49,052 nucleotides of DNA. Source: Bordetella parapertussis. GTDB taxonomy: Bacteria; Pseudomonadota; Gammaproteobacteria; Burkholderiales; SG8-41. The stretch lies in NCBI GenBank assembly GCA_945864585.1, contig CAMBCF010000024.1:1-49052 (forward strand). The letters are read 5' to 3'. The position numbers and the translations under genes are program-made. Positions 24,833-33,598 of the stretch are shown piece after piece. A model generated the notes under the pieces. It did no database searches, was not told the origin of the DNA, and was given only the letters and a program-made list of their open reading frames with translations. How positions within the stretch are numbered: the first letter of the stretch is position 1; each line of letters begins with the position of its first letter.

Positions 24833-26521
24833 ATGACGACTCAGCGCAAGACCATGCACGCAGGCGAGGCGGTGGCCGAGGCCTTGCGCGAAGAAGGCGT
24901 AACGCGGGTATATAGTGTGCCCGGCTCCCACATTCATCCCATCTATGATGGCTTAAGCCGCGTCGAATCCATTCGTTTTATCACCTGCAAGCAGGAGCCC
25001 AACGTTTCGCTCATGGCGGATGCCTACGGGCGACTCACCGGCAAGCCGGGCGTGTGTCTGGTGACGGCCGGCCCCGGCGGCCTGAATTCCATGGCGGGCG
25101 TTGCCCAGGCCTACGGCGCGGCCTCTCCCATGATCCATATCGGCGGCGCGGTGCCGCTGAAGGCGGACCTCGAAGCCTTTCACGGCGTGGATGATCCTGC
25201 CTTTGTGCACGATATGTTCAAGAAAATCACCAAGTGGAGCGCGCGCATCGAGCGCATCGAGGACATACCCGAGGTCATGGCAAAAGCCTTTCACATCGCG
25301 CGCAGCGGGCGGCCGGGACCGGTGCATGTCGAGCTGCCGCGCGTGTCCGACTACAGCGAGTACATATTGCAGGAACATCCTGCGGTGCTACCGGCCTACA
25401 AAGCGCTTGCCACAGTGGTCGCGCAGCCCGATCCGCAGTACGTAGACCAGTGTGCAAGACGGTTGATGCAAGCACATGCACCGGTGCTGGCGGCCGGCAA
25501 AGGCATCATCCGGCAGGGCGCAATGCCGCTGCTATCGCAACTGGCGATGAAACTGCAGTCGCCGGTGATCTGCGCCCAGGACGCGATCGGTGTCATCCCC
25601 GAGGATCATCCGTTTTTCGCCGGGCATTTTCAGCACGCCCGCAGCTATCCACTGTGCGTCGAAGCGCTCGCCCGCACCGATCTGGTGTTCGGCGTGGGGC
25701 TGCGCGCGGGCGCGGCCGAGATGAGCGAGTTAAAGGAGCGCGCGCCCGAGAAGAACCTGATCCTGATCGGCTTTGATGATGCGCCGAATGCGCGCTACCA
25801 GGGTGATGACCAGCGGGTGGCTGATCCCGCGCTGTTCCTCAGCGCTCTGCTGGAGCGCCTCGGCGATTATCAGCGGCCGCGCAACGAAGTACTGATCCGG
25901 CAGATGGCCGAAGGCAAGGCCGCCATCCGCCGCAGCCTGGCGGCGCACAGCGAGCAGCACCGCAACGACACCCCCATTTCTCCGGGCGTGCTGATGAACG
26001 CCATGAACAGCGTGCTCGGCGATGATGCGGTAGTGGCCAGCGACGTAGGCAACTGCCAGATGTGGGCCCGCACTTTTCGCCGCATCGCCACGCCGCAGTC
26101 CTTCATGCAGTCCGGCGTCTGGAACGCGATGAGCTACGCACTGCCGACGGCGATAGTTGCGAAGATGGAGTTTCCACAGCGCGACGTGGTGGCGCTTGCA
26201 GGGGACGGCGCTTTTCTCATGACCATCGGCGATTTACCCACCGCCGCGGAATACGGCGCCAACATCCTGATCGTGGTGCTTAACGACGGCGCCTTCGGTC
26301 AAACGTTCATGCAGCAGACCAACATCTACGGCCACACTTACGGCACCACCTTTAAGAGTCCCAATTTTGCGGAGATTGCCAGGGCCTGCGGCGCGCAAGG
26401 CATACGCGTCGCCGATCCCGGCGATGTCGAAGCGGCGTTGCGACAGGGCCTTGCCGCCACCAGGACACAGCCCGCGCTGGTGGAGGTAATGGTGGCGGAG
26501 CAGCCTTATCCGAAGCTATGA
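24833..26521 (+). CDS. Thiamine-diphosphate-dependent enzyme, acetolactate synthase/decarboxylase type
   Basis: A 562-residue ThDP enzyme of the pyruvate oxidase/acetolactate synthase/benzoylformate decarboxylase superfamily. The catalytic glutamate that activates ThDP is Glu55, in CKQEPNVSLMADAYGRLTG. The Mg-ThDP motif GDGAFLMT starts near residue 457, and its partner NDG begins at 484. The central domain (about 195-330) binds FAD or a nucleotide in some relatives. AAGG lies before the ATG at 24833. The flanking carboxylate receptors and the downstream amidohydrolase suggest decarboxylation or ligation of an imported 2-oxo acid (inference). A biosynthetic role in branched-chain amino acids is unlikely because no IlvN or IlvC gene is near. 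Confidence 0.9.
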   Translation: MTTQRKTMHAGEAVAEALREEGVTRVYSVPGSHIHPIYDGLSRVESIRFITCKQEPNVSLMADAYGRLTGKPGVCLVTAGPGGLNSMAGVAQAYGAASPMIHIGGAVPLKADLEAFHGVDDPAFVHDMFKKITKWSARIERIEDIPEVMAKAFHIARSGRPGPVHVELPRVSDYSEYILQEHPAVLPAYKALATVVAQPDPQYVDQCARRLMQAHAPVLAAGKGIIRQGAMPLLSQLAMKLQSPVICAQDAIGVIPEDHPFFAGHFQHARSYPLCVEALARTDLVFGVGLRAGAAEMSELKERAPEKNLILIGFDDAPNARYQGDDQRVADPALFLSALLERLGDYQRPRNEVLIRQMAEGKAAIRRSLAAHSEQHRNDTPISPGVLMNAMNSVLGDDAVVASDVGNCQMWARTFRRIATPQSFMQSGVWNAMSYALPTAIVAKMEFPQRDVVALAGDGAFLMTIGDLPTAAEYGANILIVVLNDGAFGQTFMQQTNIYGHTYGTTFKSPNFAEIARACGAQGIRVADPGDVEAALRQGLAATRTQPALVEVMVAEQPYPKL

Positions 26522-26567
26522 TAGCGGTCAGCCACGGGCTTTGACGCCCTCGAAAGGAAATAAAGTG

Positions 26568-27548
26568 ATGCGTGCCGCCGCTGTTTCGTTGCTTTATGGT
26601 TTTTGCGCACTGGGTATTGCCACCGTCTCCACGGTATTCGCGCAAGGCAGTTATCCCAACAAACCCATACGCTGGGTCGTTCCCTATGCGCCCGGTGGCG
26701 GGACGGATGTCATTGCGCGGCCGATTGCGCTCAGGCTGGGGGAAGCGTTTGGACAGCCGATAGTGTATGAGAATCGCGGCGGCGGCGGCGGATTGATCGC
26801 CGGTGAGTTTGTCGCCAGAGCGGCGCCAGACGGTTACACGTTGCTGGTGGGCGCGGGCAACACGCACACCTTTGCTACGCTGCTGTTTGACAAGGTGCAG
26901 TACGATCCCGTCAAGGACTACGCGCCGATCACCAATTTCGTGAACGTGGCCAACGTGCTGGTGGCACATCCGTCTTTTCCCGCAAAGACCACTCAGGACA
27001 TCGTGGCCTACGGCAAGGCCAATCCCGGGAAAATCAGTTGGGCATCATCCGGCAATGGCGCCGGCGGCCACTTGGCGTTGGTGCTGTTTGCGCAGCAGGC
27101 GGGCATCAAGGTGGTGCATGTGCCGTTCAAAGGCGCCGGCCCCGCGGTGATCGCGATGCTGGGCGGTGAAACCGATTTACTGTTTGCCAACACCGGTGTA
27201 TTCCTGGGGCAAATCAGGGCAGGCAAGTTGCGCGCCATAGCGGTGGCCGCACCGGCACGCCTGTCCCTGCTGCCGAATGTTGCCACACTAAACGAGAGTG
27301 GCTTTCCAGGATTCGAGTCAAGCAGCTACTATGGCCTGCTGGCGCCGGCGGGCACGCCCCGGCCCATCATCAACCGGCTGCATGCCGAACTGGTGAAGAT
27401 TATCAGGTCGCCTGAATCCCTGGAGCGGCTGGCCAGCGTGGGCGCCGTGCCTGTGACGAATACGCCCGAGCAGTTTGCCGAAGCCAATCGGCGGGATGTC
27501 GAGAAATGGGCCAAGGTCATCAAGGAACATGGCATCAAGCCCGACTGA
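26568..27548 (+). CDS. Bug-family tripartite tricarboxylate transporter receptor
   Basis: A 326-residue periplasmic binding protein. It has a signal peptide (SLLYGFCALGIATVSTVFAQ, before GSYPNKPIR), the ligand loop VPYAPGGGTDVIARPIALRL, ENRGGGGGLIAGEFVARAAP and VHVPFKGAGPAVIAMLGGE. AAAGGAAA precedes the ATG at 26568, which I prefer to an upstream TTG at 26541. It lies between the ThDP enzyme and the amidohydrolase on the same strand, a strong hint that all handle one imported carboxylate. Together with the divergent receptor at 23.7 kb this cassette has two receptors, which may have different ligands or allow one to replace the element-damaged copy. Confidence 0.92.
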   Translation: MRAAAVSLLYGFCALGIATVSTVFAQGSYPNKPIRWVVPYAPGGGTDVIARPIALRLGEAFGQPIVYENRGGGGGLIAGEFVARAAPDGYTLLVGAGNTHTFATLLFDKVQYDPVKDYAPITNFVNVANVLVAHPSFPAKTTQDIVAYGKANPGKISWASSGNGAGGHLALVLFAQQAGIKVVHVPFKGAGPAVIAMLGGETDLLFANTGVFLGQIRAGKLRAIAVAAPARLSLLPNVATLNESGFPGFESSSYYGLLAPAGTPRPIINRLHAELVKIIRSPESLERLASVGAVPVTNTPEQFAEANRRDVEKWAKVIKEHGIKPD

Positions 27549-27574
27549 ACTTTCAATCGCAAAACGAGACACTC

Positions 27575-28657
27575 ATGTCTACCAAATTGCTGCCCAATAC
27601 CAACAGAAATCACCCTGCCGATGCCCAGGCCGCCATCGAACAGCATCAGCGTAAGGCCCAATGGCTGTCCCAACAGCGGGAGGCTATTCTCGAACCCGAC
27701 CTGCCTATCATCGATGCGCACCATCATATGTGGGTGCGCCCGGGCAGCCGTTATTTCCTCGAGGATTTTTTGGCCGAGGCGCAAACCGGCCACAATATCA
27801 AGGCCTCGGTATTTGTGGAATGCGGATCGTTCTACCGCAAAAACGCCTCTGCGTTGATGGCGCCGGTGGGCGAAGTCGAATTTGCCAACGGCGCGGCGGC
27901 GATGGCGGCCAGCAGCACCTACAACAGCACGTTGGTGTGCGCCGGCATCGTCGGTACCGCGGACATTAGTGTAGGCGCCGAAGTGGCGCAGGTGCTCGAT
28001 GCGCAGATCGCAGCTGGGGGCGGGCGCTTTCGCGGCATCCGTGTCAGCACCAAGTGGGATGCCGACGATGAACTGAACACCACCCGCTACATCGTGCCGC
28101 GTGATTTGATGCAGGATAAATATTTCCGTGCGGGTTTCGCGATGCTGGCGTCGCGTAAGCTGAGCTTTGACGCGATGATTTATCACCCGCAGATTCTGGA
28201 GCTGGCCGAACTCGCCCGCGCCTTTCCGCAAACCACCATTGTGCTCAATCATATCGGCGGCCTGATCGCCTCGACGCGCACCTACCTCGCGCGCAAAGAT
28301 GAAGCCATCGCGCAGTGGCAATCCAAGATGGCGGAACTGGCAAAGTGCCCCAATGTCTTCGTCAAGCTCGGCGGGCTGGGCATGCCCTATCTCGGTCTCG
28401 GTTTTGAAAAACTTGCGACACCCGCATCGTCAGCGCAGCTCGCCGAGAGCTGGGGGCCGCTGTTCAGGCATTGCATCGACAAGTTTGGCCCGGATCGCTG
28501 CATGTTCGAGAGCAATTTCCCGCCGGACCGGGACTCCGCCAGCTATGCGGTCATCTGGAATACCTTTAAGCGCATCGCCGCCGGCTATTCTGCAGACGAG
28601 AAGCGGTCGCTTTTCTATGGCGCGGCGGCAAAAGCGTACCGCTTGAATCTGGACTGA
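27575..28657 (+). CDS. Amidohydrolase family protein (Amidohydro_2 type)
   Basis: A 360-residue TIM-barrel metal-dependent hydrolase of the group that also includes ACMSD-type decarboxylases and dicarboxylate lactonases. Metal ligands are visible: IIDAHHHMWVRPG near residue 45, VLNHIGG near 225 and the late aspartate in FESNFPPDRDS near 315. The long N-terminal extension (about 40 residues before the first metal motif) is unusual. Weak ribosome site; the ATG at 27575 fits the spacing after the Bug gene (26 bases). In the cassette it would decarboxylate or ring-open an imported acid before or after the ThDP step. I cannot choose between hydrolase and decarboxylase. Confidence 0.88.
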   Translation: MSTKLLPNTNRNHPADAQAAIEQHQRKAQWLSQQREAILEPDLPIIDAHHHMWVRPGSRYFLEDFLAEAQTGHNIKASVFVECGSFYRKNASALMAPVGEVEFANGAAAMAASSTYNSTLVCAGIVGTADISVGAEVAQVLDAQIAAGGGRFRGIRVSTKWDADDELNTTRYIVPRDLMQDKYFRAGFAMLASRKLSFDAMIYHPQILELAELARAFPQTTIVLNHIGGLIASTRTYLARKDEAIAQWQSKMAELAKCPNVFVKLGGLGMPYLGLGFEKLATPASSAQLAESWGPLFRHCIDKFGPDRCMFESNFPPDRDSASYAVIWNTFKRIAAGYSADEKRSLFYGAAAKAYRLNLD

Positions 28658-28676
28658 AAGCTCGGTCCGCCAGCGA

Positions 28677-29645
28677 TTAGTCCAGCCGCACGTTCACCTG
28701 TTTTTGCACGTCGCGCCAGCGTTTGTCTTCTGACTCCAGCAGCTTGAGAAAATCCGCCGGTGTGCCGGGCGTGGGATCGAATGTCTGCGCCGTGAAACGG
28801 TCTTTCACATCCGGCGCATTGAGCGCTCTGCTGATTTCGCGATTGAGGGTGGTAACGATATCTTTGGGCATGCCGGCAGGGCCAAGCATGCCGTACCACT
28901 GAAACGACACAAAATCCTTCACCCCGGATTCCACGAACGTAGGCACGCTGGGCAGCAGCGGGTGGCGTTGCGCACTGGTAATGGCGAGGACTTTCAGCCG
29001 GTTCGACCGGATGAACGTCATGGCCGCGGGCACGGCATTCATGACCAGCGGAATTTGCCCGCCCACCGCATCCGCCAGCGAGGGCCCGCCGCCCTTGTAC
29101 GGCACATGGTTGAGGGTCAAGCCGGTTTTAAGCCGCAACCATTCGTAGAGCATGTGCGGACCACTGGCGAGTCCGCTCGATCCCATGGCGAGCTTTTCGG
29201 TCTGCGCGCGCGGCATCGCCAGCAGATCTTTCAGTGCATTGCCACTGAATGACGGATGTGCACACAGCGCCTGCGGCGAAGTGGCGATCAGATTCAGCGG
29301 TGTGAAATCCCTGATTGCATCGTAGCGCTGCTTGGTATAGACCAATGCATTGATGGTATGCGGCGCATCGGCGAGCAGGATGGTGTAGCCGTCGGCCGGC
29401 GCTTTGGCCGTGATCTCGGTGCCGATCAGGCCGGTGGCACCAGGTCGGTTGTCGATGACAAACGTCTGGCCGAGGGCTTCGTTGAGTTTGGCGCCGATGG
29501 CGCGGCCGGTAATATCAGAGCCGCCGCCGGGCGGGTAGGGCACCACCATGCGCACCGGTCGCGAAGGATATTTTTCCGCAGCGTGGGCGCACACGGCAGT
29601 GCCCAACGCGGCGATCATCAACAGGTAATGAATAAAACGGTGCAT
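28677..29645 (-). CDS. Bug-family tripartite tricarboxylate transporter receptor
   Basis: A 322-residue periplasmic binding protein. The signal peptide is MHRFIHYLLMIAALGTAVCA, cleaved before HAAEK or AEKYPSRP. Motifs are VPYPPGGGSDITGRAIGAKL, IDNRPGATGLIGTEITAK, MGSSGLASGPHMLYEWLRL and HVPYKGGGPSLADAVGGQ. I chose the ATG at 29645 with AGGG upstream; an extension toward 29870 would have no signal peptide at its start and overlaps the DUF3047 gene. It converges on the ThDP-amidohydrolase cassette with a 19-base gap and stands alone on its strand. Its ligand is unknown. Confidence 0.92.
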   Translation of the reverse strand: MHRFIHYLLMIAALGTAVCAHAAEKYPSRPVRMVVPYPPGGGSDITGRAIGAKLNEALGQTFVIDNRPGATGLIGTEITAKAPADGYTILLADAPHTINALVYTKQRYDAIRDFTPLNLIATSPQALCAHPSFSGNALKDLLAMPRAQTEKLAMGSSGLASGPHMLYEWLRLKTGLTLNHVPYKGGGPSLADAVGGQIPLVMNAVPAAMTFIRSNRLKVLAITSAQRHPLLPSVPTFVESGVKDFVSFQWYGMLGPAGMPKDIVTTLNREISRALNAPDVKDRFTAQTFDPTPGTPADFLKLLESEDKRWRDVQKQVNVRLD

Positions 29646-29704
29646 GATTTTACCCTGGCAAATAATGGCAATCAGCTTAGCACGCGCGCTGCGGCCGTCG
29701 TTTC

Positions 29705-30460
29705 TCAGCGATTGCCCGCGCGCCTGAACACGATATCGCCGTAATAGGCCAGCGTGCTCTCGCCGGTGTTGTCGGTATCGGTCATTACCGCCACGGAGGT
29801 GATGCGCCCGGGCTCTTCGCCGAACGCCCGCCGATAGTCGTCCACGACATTGCGCAGCCGGTCTTGCCATACGCCCACGTTGCGCGCGCCGGATTCTGCA
29901 ACAATCATCTTGATACGCGAGGTATGCAAATTGGGCAGCACGCTATCAACCGGCGCGCGATTTTCCCAGATATACATCAGTGTCGCATAGGGCATGCTCT
30001 GGCGGGTCAGCAACCGCACGTTGTCGAAAAACATGCGTTCACCCAGCGGCAGCGCATCGACATCGCCGGCAAAAGTGACCACCACGCGCACCGGGGAATC
30101 CTCCAGATGCCTGGTGCGGTTGTCAGCGGACTTGATGAGCGCGGTGGTTTTCCATTGCCACGCCAGCAGCGGAAAGTCGCGCGGATCAATATCGAGCCTA
30201 TGCACCAGCCCCGACGCTGACGCATCGGCATGCGCTTTCACCACGGTGCGGCCGTTGTATTCGACCAGCTTGTATTGCGTGGGCTTCTTGAATTTGGACA
30301 GCGTCCAGCGCCGCCAGCCGTCGGGCAAGGTCGCTTCGTCGCCAAGTTTGTTCTTGGAAAAAATTTTGACGTACGGCAGCGCAATATCCACCGCATCGTC
30401 GCGCGTCGAGGCGCAACCGGCAAGCAGTAGCATGGCCATAATGACGGCTGCAAAACGCAA
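29705..30460 (-). CDS. DUF3047 lipoprotein
   Basis: A 251-residue protein with a lipoprotein signal (MAMLLLAGCASTRDD, lipobox LLAGC), so it should be anchored in a membrane facing the periplasm. The mature part matches my memory of DUF3047: LAWQWKTTALIKSADNRTR, DSPVRVVVTFAGD, YIWENRAPVDSVLPN and RRAFGEEPGRITSVAVMTDT. The function of the family is not known. It lies after the N-acetylmuramoyl-L-alanine amidase gene on the same strand (106-base gap), where many betaproteobacteria have DNA-repair genes such as mutL instead. No promoter or terminator is clear in the gap. Confidence 0.85.
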   Translation of the reverse strand: MRFAAVIMAMLLLAGCASTRDDAVDIALPYVKIFSKNKLGDEATLPDGWRRWTLSKFKKPTQYKLVEYNGRTVVKAHADASASGLVHRLDIDPRDFPLLAWQWKTTALIKSADNRTRHLEDSPVRVVVTFAGDVDALPLGERMFFDNVRLLTRQSMPYATLMYIWENRAPVDSVLPNLHTSRIKMIVAESGARNVGVWQDRLRNVVDDYRRAFGEEPGRITSVAVMTDTDNTGESTLAYYGDIVFRRAGNR

Positions 30461-30566
30461 CGAACTCCTCCTGCAACTGCTGTATTGTGATATTTGCGGC
30501 TGATTCTATACAACTTTGCCAGCGTGCGCGGTCACCACAAGATACTACTGCGAAATTATTTTTAGA

Positions 30567-31958
30567 TTATTTTTTGACCACCATTTCGCGCGCCAAAGGC
30601 GGATTGGCGGCGAAATAGCGTTTAATGCCGGCGAAAATAGCTTCCGCCATTTTGGTTTGATAGGCGTCGTCGTTAAGGCGGCGTTCTTCATCGGGATTGG
30701 TGATAAACGCGGTTTCCACCAAGATCGAGGGAATGTCGGGCGATTTGAGTACTGCGAATCCAGCTTGTTCAACGTGGTTTTTGTGCAGCTTGTTGATGCC
30801 GCCGATTTCACCGAGTACCGCTTTGGCGAGTTTCAGACTGTCATTGATGGTGGCGGTTTGCGACAGATCGAGCAAGGTCTGCTTGAGAAAAGGATCAGGC
30901 ACGTCAAGGTTAACGCCGCCGATCAAATCCGCCTCGTTTTCCTTGCGCGCCAGCCAGTTGGCGGCGGCGGAGGTTGCGCCTCGCTCCGATAACGCGAATA
31001 CCGAAGAGCCGCGTGCGTCGGGCCGTGTAAAGGCGTCTGCATGCACCGACACGAACAAATCCGCATTGGCGCGCCGCGCTTTGATCACGCGCGCGTGCAG
31101 CGACATGAAAAAATCGCCGTCGCGCACCAGCAGCGCGCGCATGTTGGGCTCTTGCTGGATGCGCTCTTTCAGCTTGCGCGAGATGGCGAGCGTGATGTTC
31201 TTTTCCCAGGTGCCGTTGCTGCCGCGCGCGCCGGGGTCTTCACCGCCATGCCCGGGGTCGATGGCGATAATGATGGTGCGCGCGGACAGCGGGCGGCGCG
31301 ACTCGGTGCGGGTAATTTTTTCGCCTTTTTCACCTTTGTCCCCCTTGTCAGCGGTGCGCGCGGTTTTGTCCGGCACGGCTTGGGTGTCCGCCGGTGCGCT
31401 GGCAGCGGGTGCGGGCGCCACCGGCGATTCACCCGGACGTTCGAGATTTACCAGCAGCGTTAGCAGCGGGTCGGGCGGTTCCAGCGGGTAAATGTCCAGC
31501 GCCAGCCGGTGCGCGTAGCCCGCCACCGGCGGGAGTGCGAAAACCTGTGGCTTGACGCCGGCTTTGAGATCAAACACCAGCCGCACCACGCCCGGCTTGA
31601 ATTGGCCGATGCGCACAGATTTTACATACGGATCATGCGCGCCGATTTTTTCGGCAAGGCCGGTCAGCACGGCGTTGATGGCGACGTTTTCAAGATCGAC
31701 CACCAGACGCTCGGGATTTTTCAGGCTCATCATCTGATGGCGTATCATCCGCGCCGATTCGAGCGTCACGCGGGTGTAATCTGCGGCAGGCCACACGCGC
31801 ACCGCCGCGATTCGCACTTCGGCGAACGCCGTGGCAGCGTAGCCGAGACACGCCATCACGATCAGGCAAAGAATGAAGGTCTCAAACACCGACGCGCCCG
31901 GGCGCCAGAATGACGAGCGGGAATCGCGCGATGCTAGGTTTGAATCCTTTTCAAACAA
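30567..31958 (-). CDS. N-acetylmuramoyl-L-alanine amidase (AmiC type)
   Basis: A 463-residue periplasmic amidase that cleaves the bond between N-acetylmuramic acid and L-alanine to split septal peptidoglycan at division. A signal segment (ETFILCLIVMACLGYAATAFA) is followed by an AMIN domain (about residues 47-155), a charged linker and the Amidase_3 zinc domain (about 225-450). Zinc and catalytic residues are in IIAIDPGHGGEDPGARG, WEKNITLAISRKL, FVSVHADAF and ILVETAFITN. The linker holds the low-complexity KGDKGEKGEK. Its start overlaps the tsaE 3' end by 25 bases, so the two are co-transcribed. A later start is possible because the first 25 residues are polar. Confidence 0.93.
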   Translation of the reverse strand: MFEKDSNLASRDSRSSFWRPGASVFETFILCLIVMACLGYAATAFAEVRIAAVRVWPAADYTRVTLESARMIRHQMMSLKNPERLVVDLENVAINAVLTGLAEKIGAHDPYVKSVRIGQFKPGVVRLVFDLKAGVKPQVFALPPVAGYAHRLALDIYPLEPPDPLLTLLVNLERPGESPVAPAPAASAPADTQAVPDKTARTADKGDKGEKGEKITRTESRRPLSARTIIIAIDPGHGGEDPGARGSNGTWEKNITLAISRKLKERIQQEPNMRALLVRDGDFFMSLHARVIKARRANADLFVSVHADAFTRPDARGSSVFALSERGATSAAANWLARKENEADLIGGVNLDVPDPFLKQTLLDLSQTATINDSLKLAKAVLGEIGGINKLHKNHVEQAGFAVLKSPDIPSILVETAFITNPDEERRLNDDAYQTKMAEAIFAGIKRYFAANPPLAREMVVKK

Positions 31959-32404
31959 GATGCTCCGGCCTCCGAGTCAGCGAAGATCGACACGTTTCTT
32001 CCCGCACCCGCCACATGCAACACAATCTTCAAGTCCGCTGCGGGCAACCCCGCAGCTTTTTCCGGCCACTCCACAAGACACACCGACTGCGGGTTGAAAT
32101 ACTCCCTGAAGCCGGATTCATTGAATTCTTTCGGGTCGACGAACCTATAAAAATCAAAGTGATACAAGTATAACCTAGAATCTTCATAAACTTCAACCAA
32201 GGTGAAAGTAGGGCTTTTAACCCGGCCTTGATAGCCCAGGCCGCGCAGCACCCCGCGCGCGGCAGTGGTTTTGCCCGCCCCCAATTCGCCGACGAGATAG
32301 ATCACCATGCCCGGCGTGAGTCCGGCTGCCAGCGCCTGCCCCAGGGCCAGCGTGTCGGCTTCGGCGGGAAGCGGGCGGTGCATCTCGGTCATATACTCAG
32401 CCAC
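31934..32404 (-). CDS. tsaE: tRNA threonylcarbamoyladenosine ATPase subunit TsaE
   Basis: A 156-residue P-loop ATPase of the TsaBDE complex, which installs N6-threonylcarbamoyl on adenosine 37 of ANN-decoding tRNAs. Walker A reads GELGAGKTTAARG (residues 42-54). SPTFTLVEVYE, LYHFDFYRF and CLVEWPEKA follow in the family order. The start is either GTG at 32404 or ATG at 32392; the first base of the queG start at 32405 abuts the former. The C-terminus overlaps the amiC start. The overlapping and abutting layout tsaE-amiC with a divergent queG is a recurrent betaproteobacterial arrangement and marks this part as core genome. Confidence 0.95.
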   Translation of the reverse strand: MAEYMTEMHRPLPAEADTLALGQALAAGLTPGMVIYLVGELGAGKTTAARGVLRGLGYQGRVKSPTFTLVEVYEDSRLYLYHFDFYRFVDPKEFNESGFREYFNPQSVCLVEWPEKAAGLPAADLKIVLHVAGAGRNVSIFADSEAGASCLKRIQT

Positions 32405-33502
32405 ATGGAAACCCTAGGTAATTCCCGCAAGGCCGATCTCGCCACGCTTGCACGCGACCTCAAAAGCTGGGCGCGCGAACTGGGGTTTCAGCAGACCGGC
32501 ATTGCCGATTGTGATTTGTCGGCGGCGGAACCACGTCTGCTGGCATGGCTGGAGAAGGGCTGGCACGGCGACATGGATTATATGGCACGTCACGGCACCG
32601 CCCGCAGCCGCCCGCAAGTGCTGCAAGCGGGAACGCTGCGTGTGATTTCCGCGCGCATGGATTATTTACCCGATGGCGCGCGTGCGGTCGAGGCTGTGCT
32701 CAGCGAGCCGGATCGCGCCTGCATCGCGCGTTACGCGCTGGGGCGCGACTATCACAAGGTGTTGCGGGGGCGGCTGCAGCAGTTGGCGCATCGCATCACC
32801 GCCGCCGTCGGCGAATTTCAATATCGCGTGTTCACCGACACCGCGCCGGTGATGGAAGTCGAACTCGCGGTGAAAGCGGGCCTCGGCTGGCGCGGCAAAC
32901 ACACGCTGTTGTTGAGCCGCGAAGCGGGTTCGTATTTTTTTCTCGGCGATATTTATACCGATCTGCCGCTGCCGGTGGACGCGCCACAAGGCGAACACTG
33001 CGGCACCTGCAGCAAATGCATCAGCGTGTGTCCGACGCAGGCCATCGTCGCGCCCTATCAGCTGGACGCGCGACGTTGTATTTCGTATCTCACCATTGAA
33101 CACAAAGGTAGCATTCCGCTGGCGCTGCGCGCGCTGATCGGTAACCGTGTCTATGGATGCGACGATTGTCAGATGGTGTGCCCGTGGAACCGTTTCGCAC
33201 AAGTGAGTGGCGAAACGGATTTTGCGGTGCGCAACGGGCTGGACAATGCAACGCTGGTGGAACTGTTTGGCTGGAGCGAGAGCGACTTCAACGTCAGGCT
33301 CGCGGGCAGCGCGATTCGTCGCATTGGTTATGAGCGGTGGCTGCGTAATCTTGCGGTGGGGATGGGCAACGCCTTACGTACGCTAGGTGAGTTGGGCGAT
33401 GTGCCTGCGGCGCGGGCTATAATGGATGCGTTACGAATGCGTGCGGTGCATCCGTCCGCGCTGGTGCGCGAGCACGTGGCGTGGGCGCTGGCACAGACGT
33501 AA
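32405..33502 (+). CDS. queG: Epoxyqueuosine reductase QueG
   Basis: A 365-residue cobalamin- and iron-sulfur-dependent enzyme that performs the final step of queuosine synthesis, reducing epoxyqueuosine in tRNA. The N-terminus matches the family (SWARELGFQQTGIADCDLSA). Cluster ligands are CGTCSKCISVCP (C199, C202, C205, C209) and CDDCQMVCPWN (C252, C255, C259), with another cysteine in ARRCISYLT. A HEAT-like C-terminal part ends the protein. The ATG at 32405 has no Shine-Dalgarno sequence and abuts the tsaE start on the other strand, so the two genes' leaders lie inside each other's coding regions. Confidence 0.95.
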   Translation: METLGNSRKADLATLARDLKSWARELGFQQTGIADCDLSAAEPRLLAWLEKGWHGDMDYMARHGTARSRPQVLQAGTLRVISARMDYLPDGARAVEAVLSEPDRACIARYALGRDYHKVLRGRLQQLAHRITAAVGEFQYRVFTDTAPVMEVELAVKAGLGWRGKHTLLLSREAGSYFFLGDIYTDLPLPVDAPQGEHCGTCSKCISVCPTQAIVAPYQLDARRCISYLTIEHKGSIPLALRALIGNRVYGCDDCQMVCPWNRFAQVSGETDFAVRNGLDNATLVELFGWSESDFNVRLAGSAIRRIGYERWLRNLAVGMGNALRTLGELGDVPAARAIMDALRMRAVHPSALVREHVAWALAQT

Positions 33503-33538
33503 AAGTTTCAATTAATACAACCTCAGGAGATTACGCTC

Positions 33539-33598
33539 ATGAAACACTTGCCCGCACTCGCAACTTTACCTTCGCTAACCGTCAGGGTGACATTATGA
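33539..33598 (+). other. 19-codon ORF, possible broken signal peptide or leader
   Basis: The ATG at 33539 has a strong CAGGAG ribosome site and reads MKHLPALATLPSLTVRVTL, then TGA. The TGA overlaps the ATG of the following cupin gene (ATGA). The peptide looks like the start of a signal peptide. A frameshift near its end would join it to the cupin frame, so the cupin may once have been exported. Alternatively it is a translational-coupling leader. Confidence 0.5.

Noticed and set aside
27329-28321. 330-codon minus-strand frame opposite the amidohydrolase
   Set aside because: Antisense shadow with HRR-rich composition; the plus strand has clear metal motifs.
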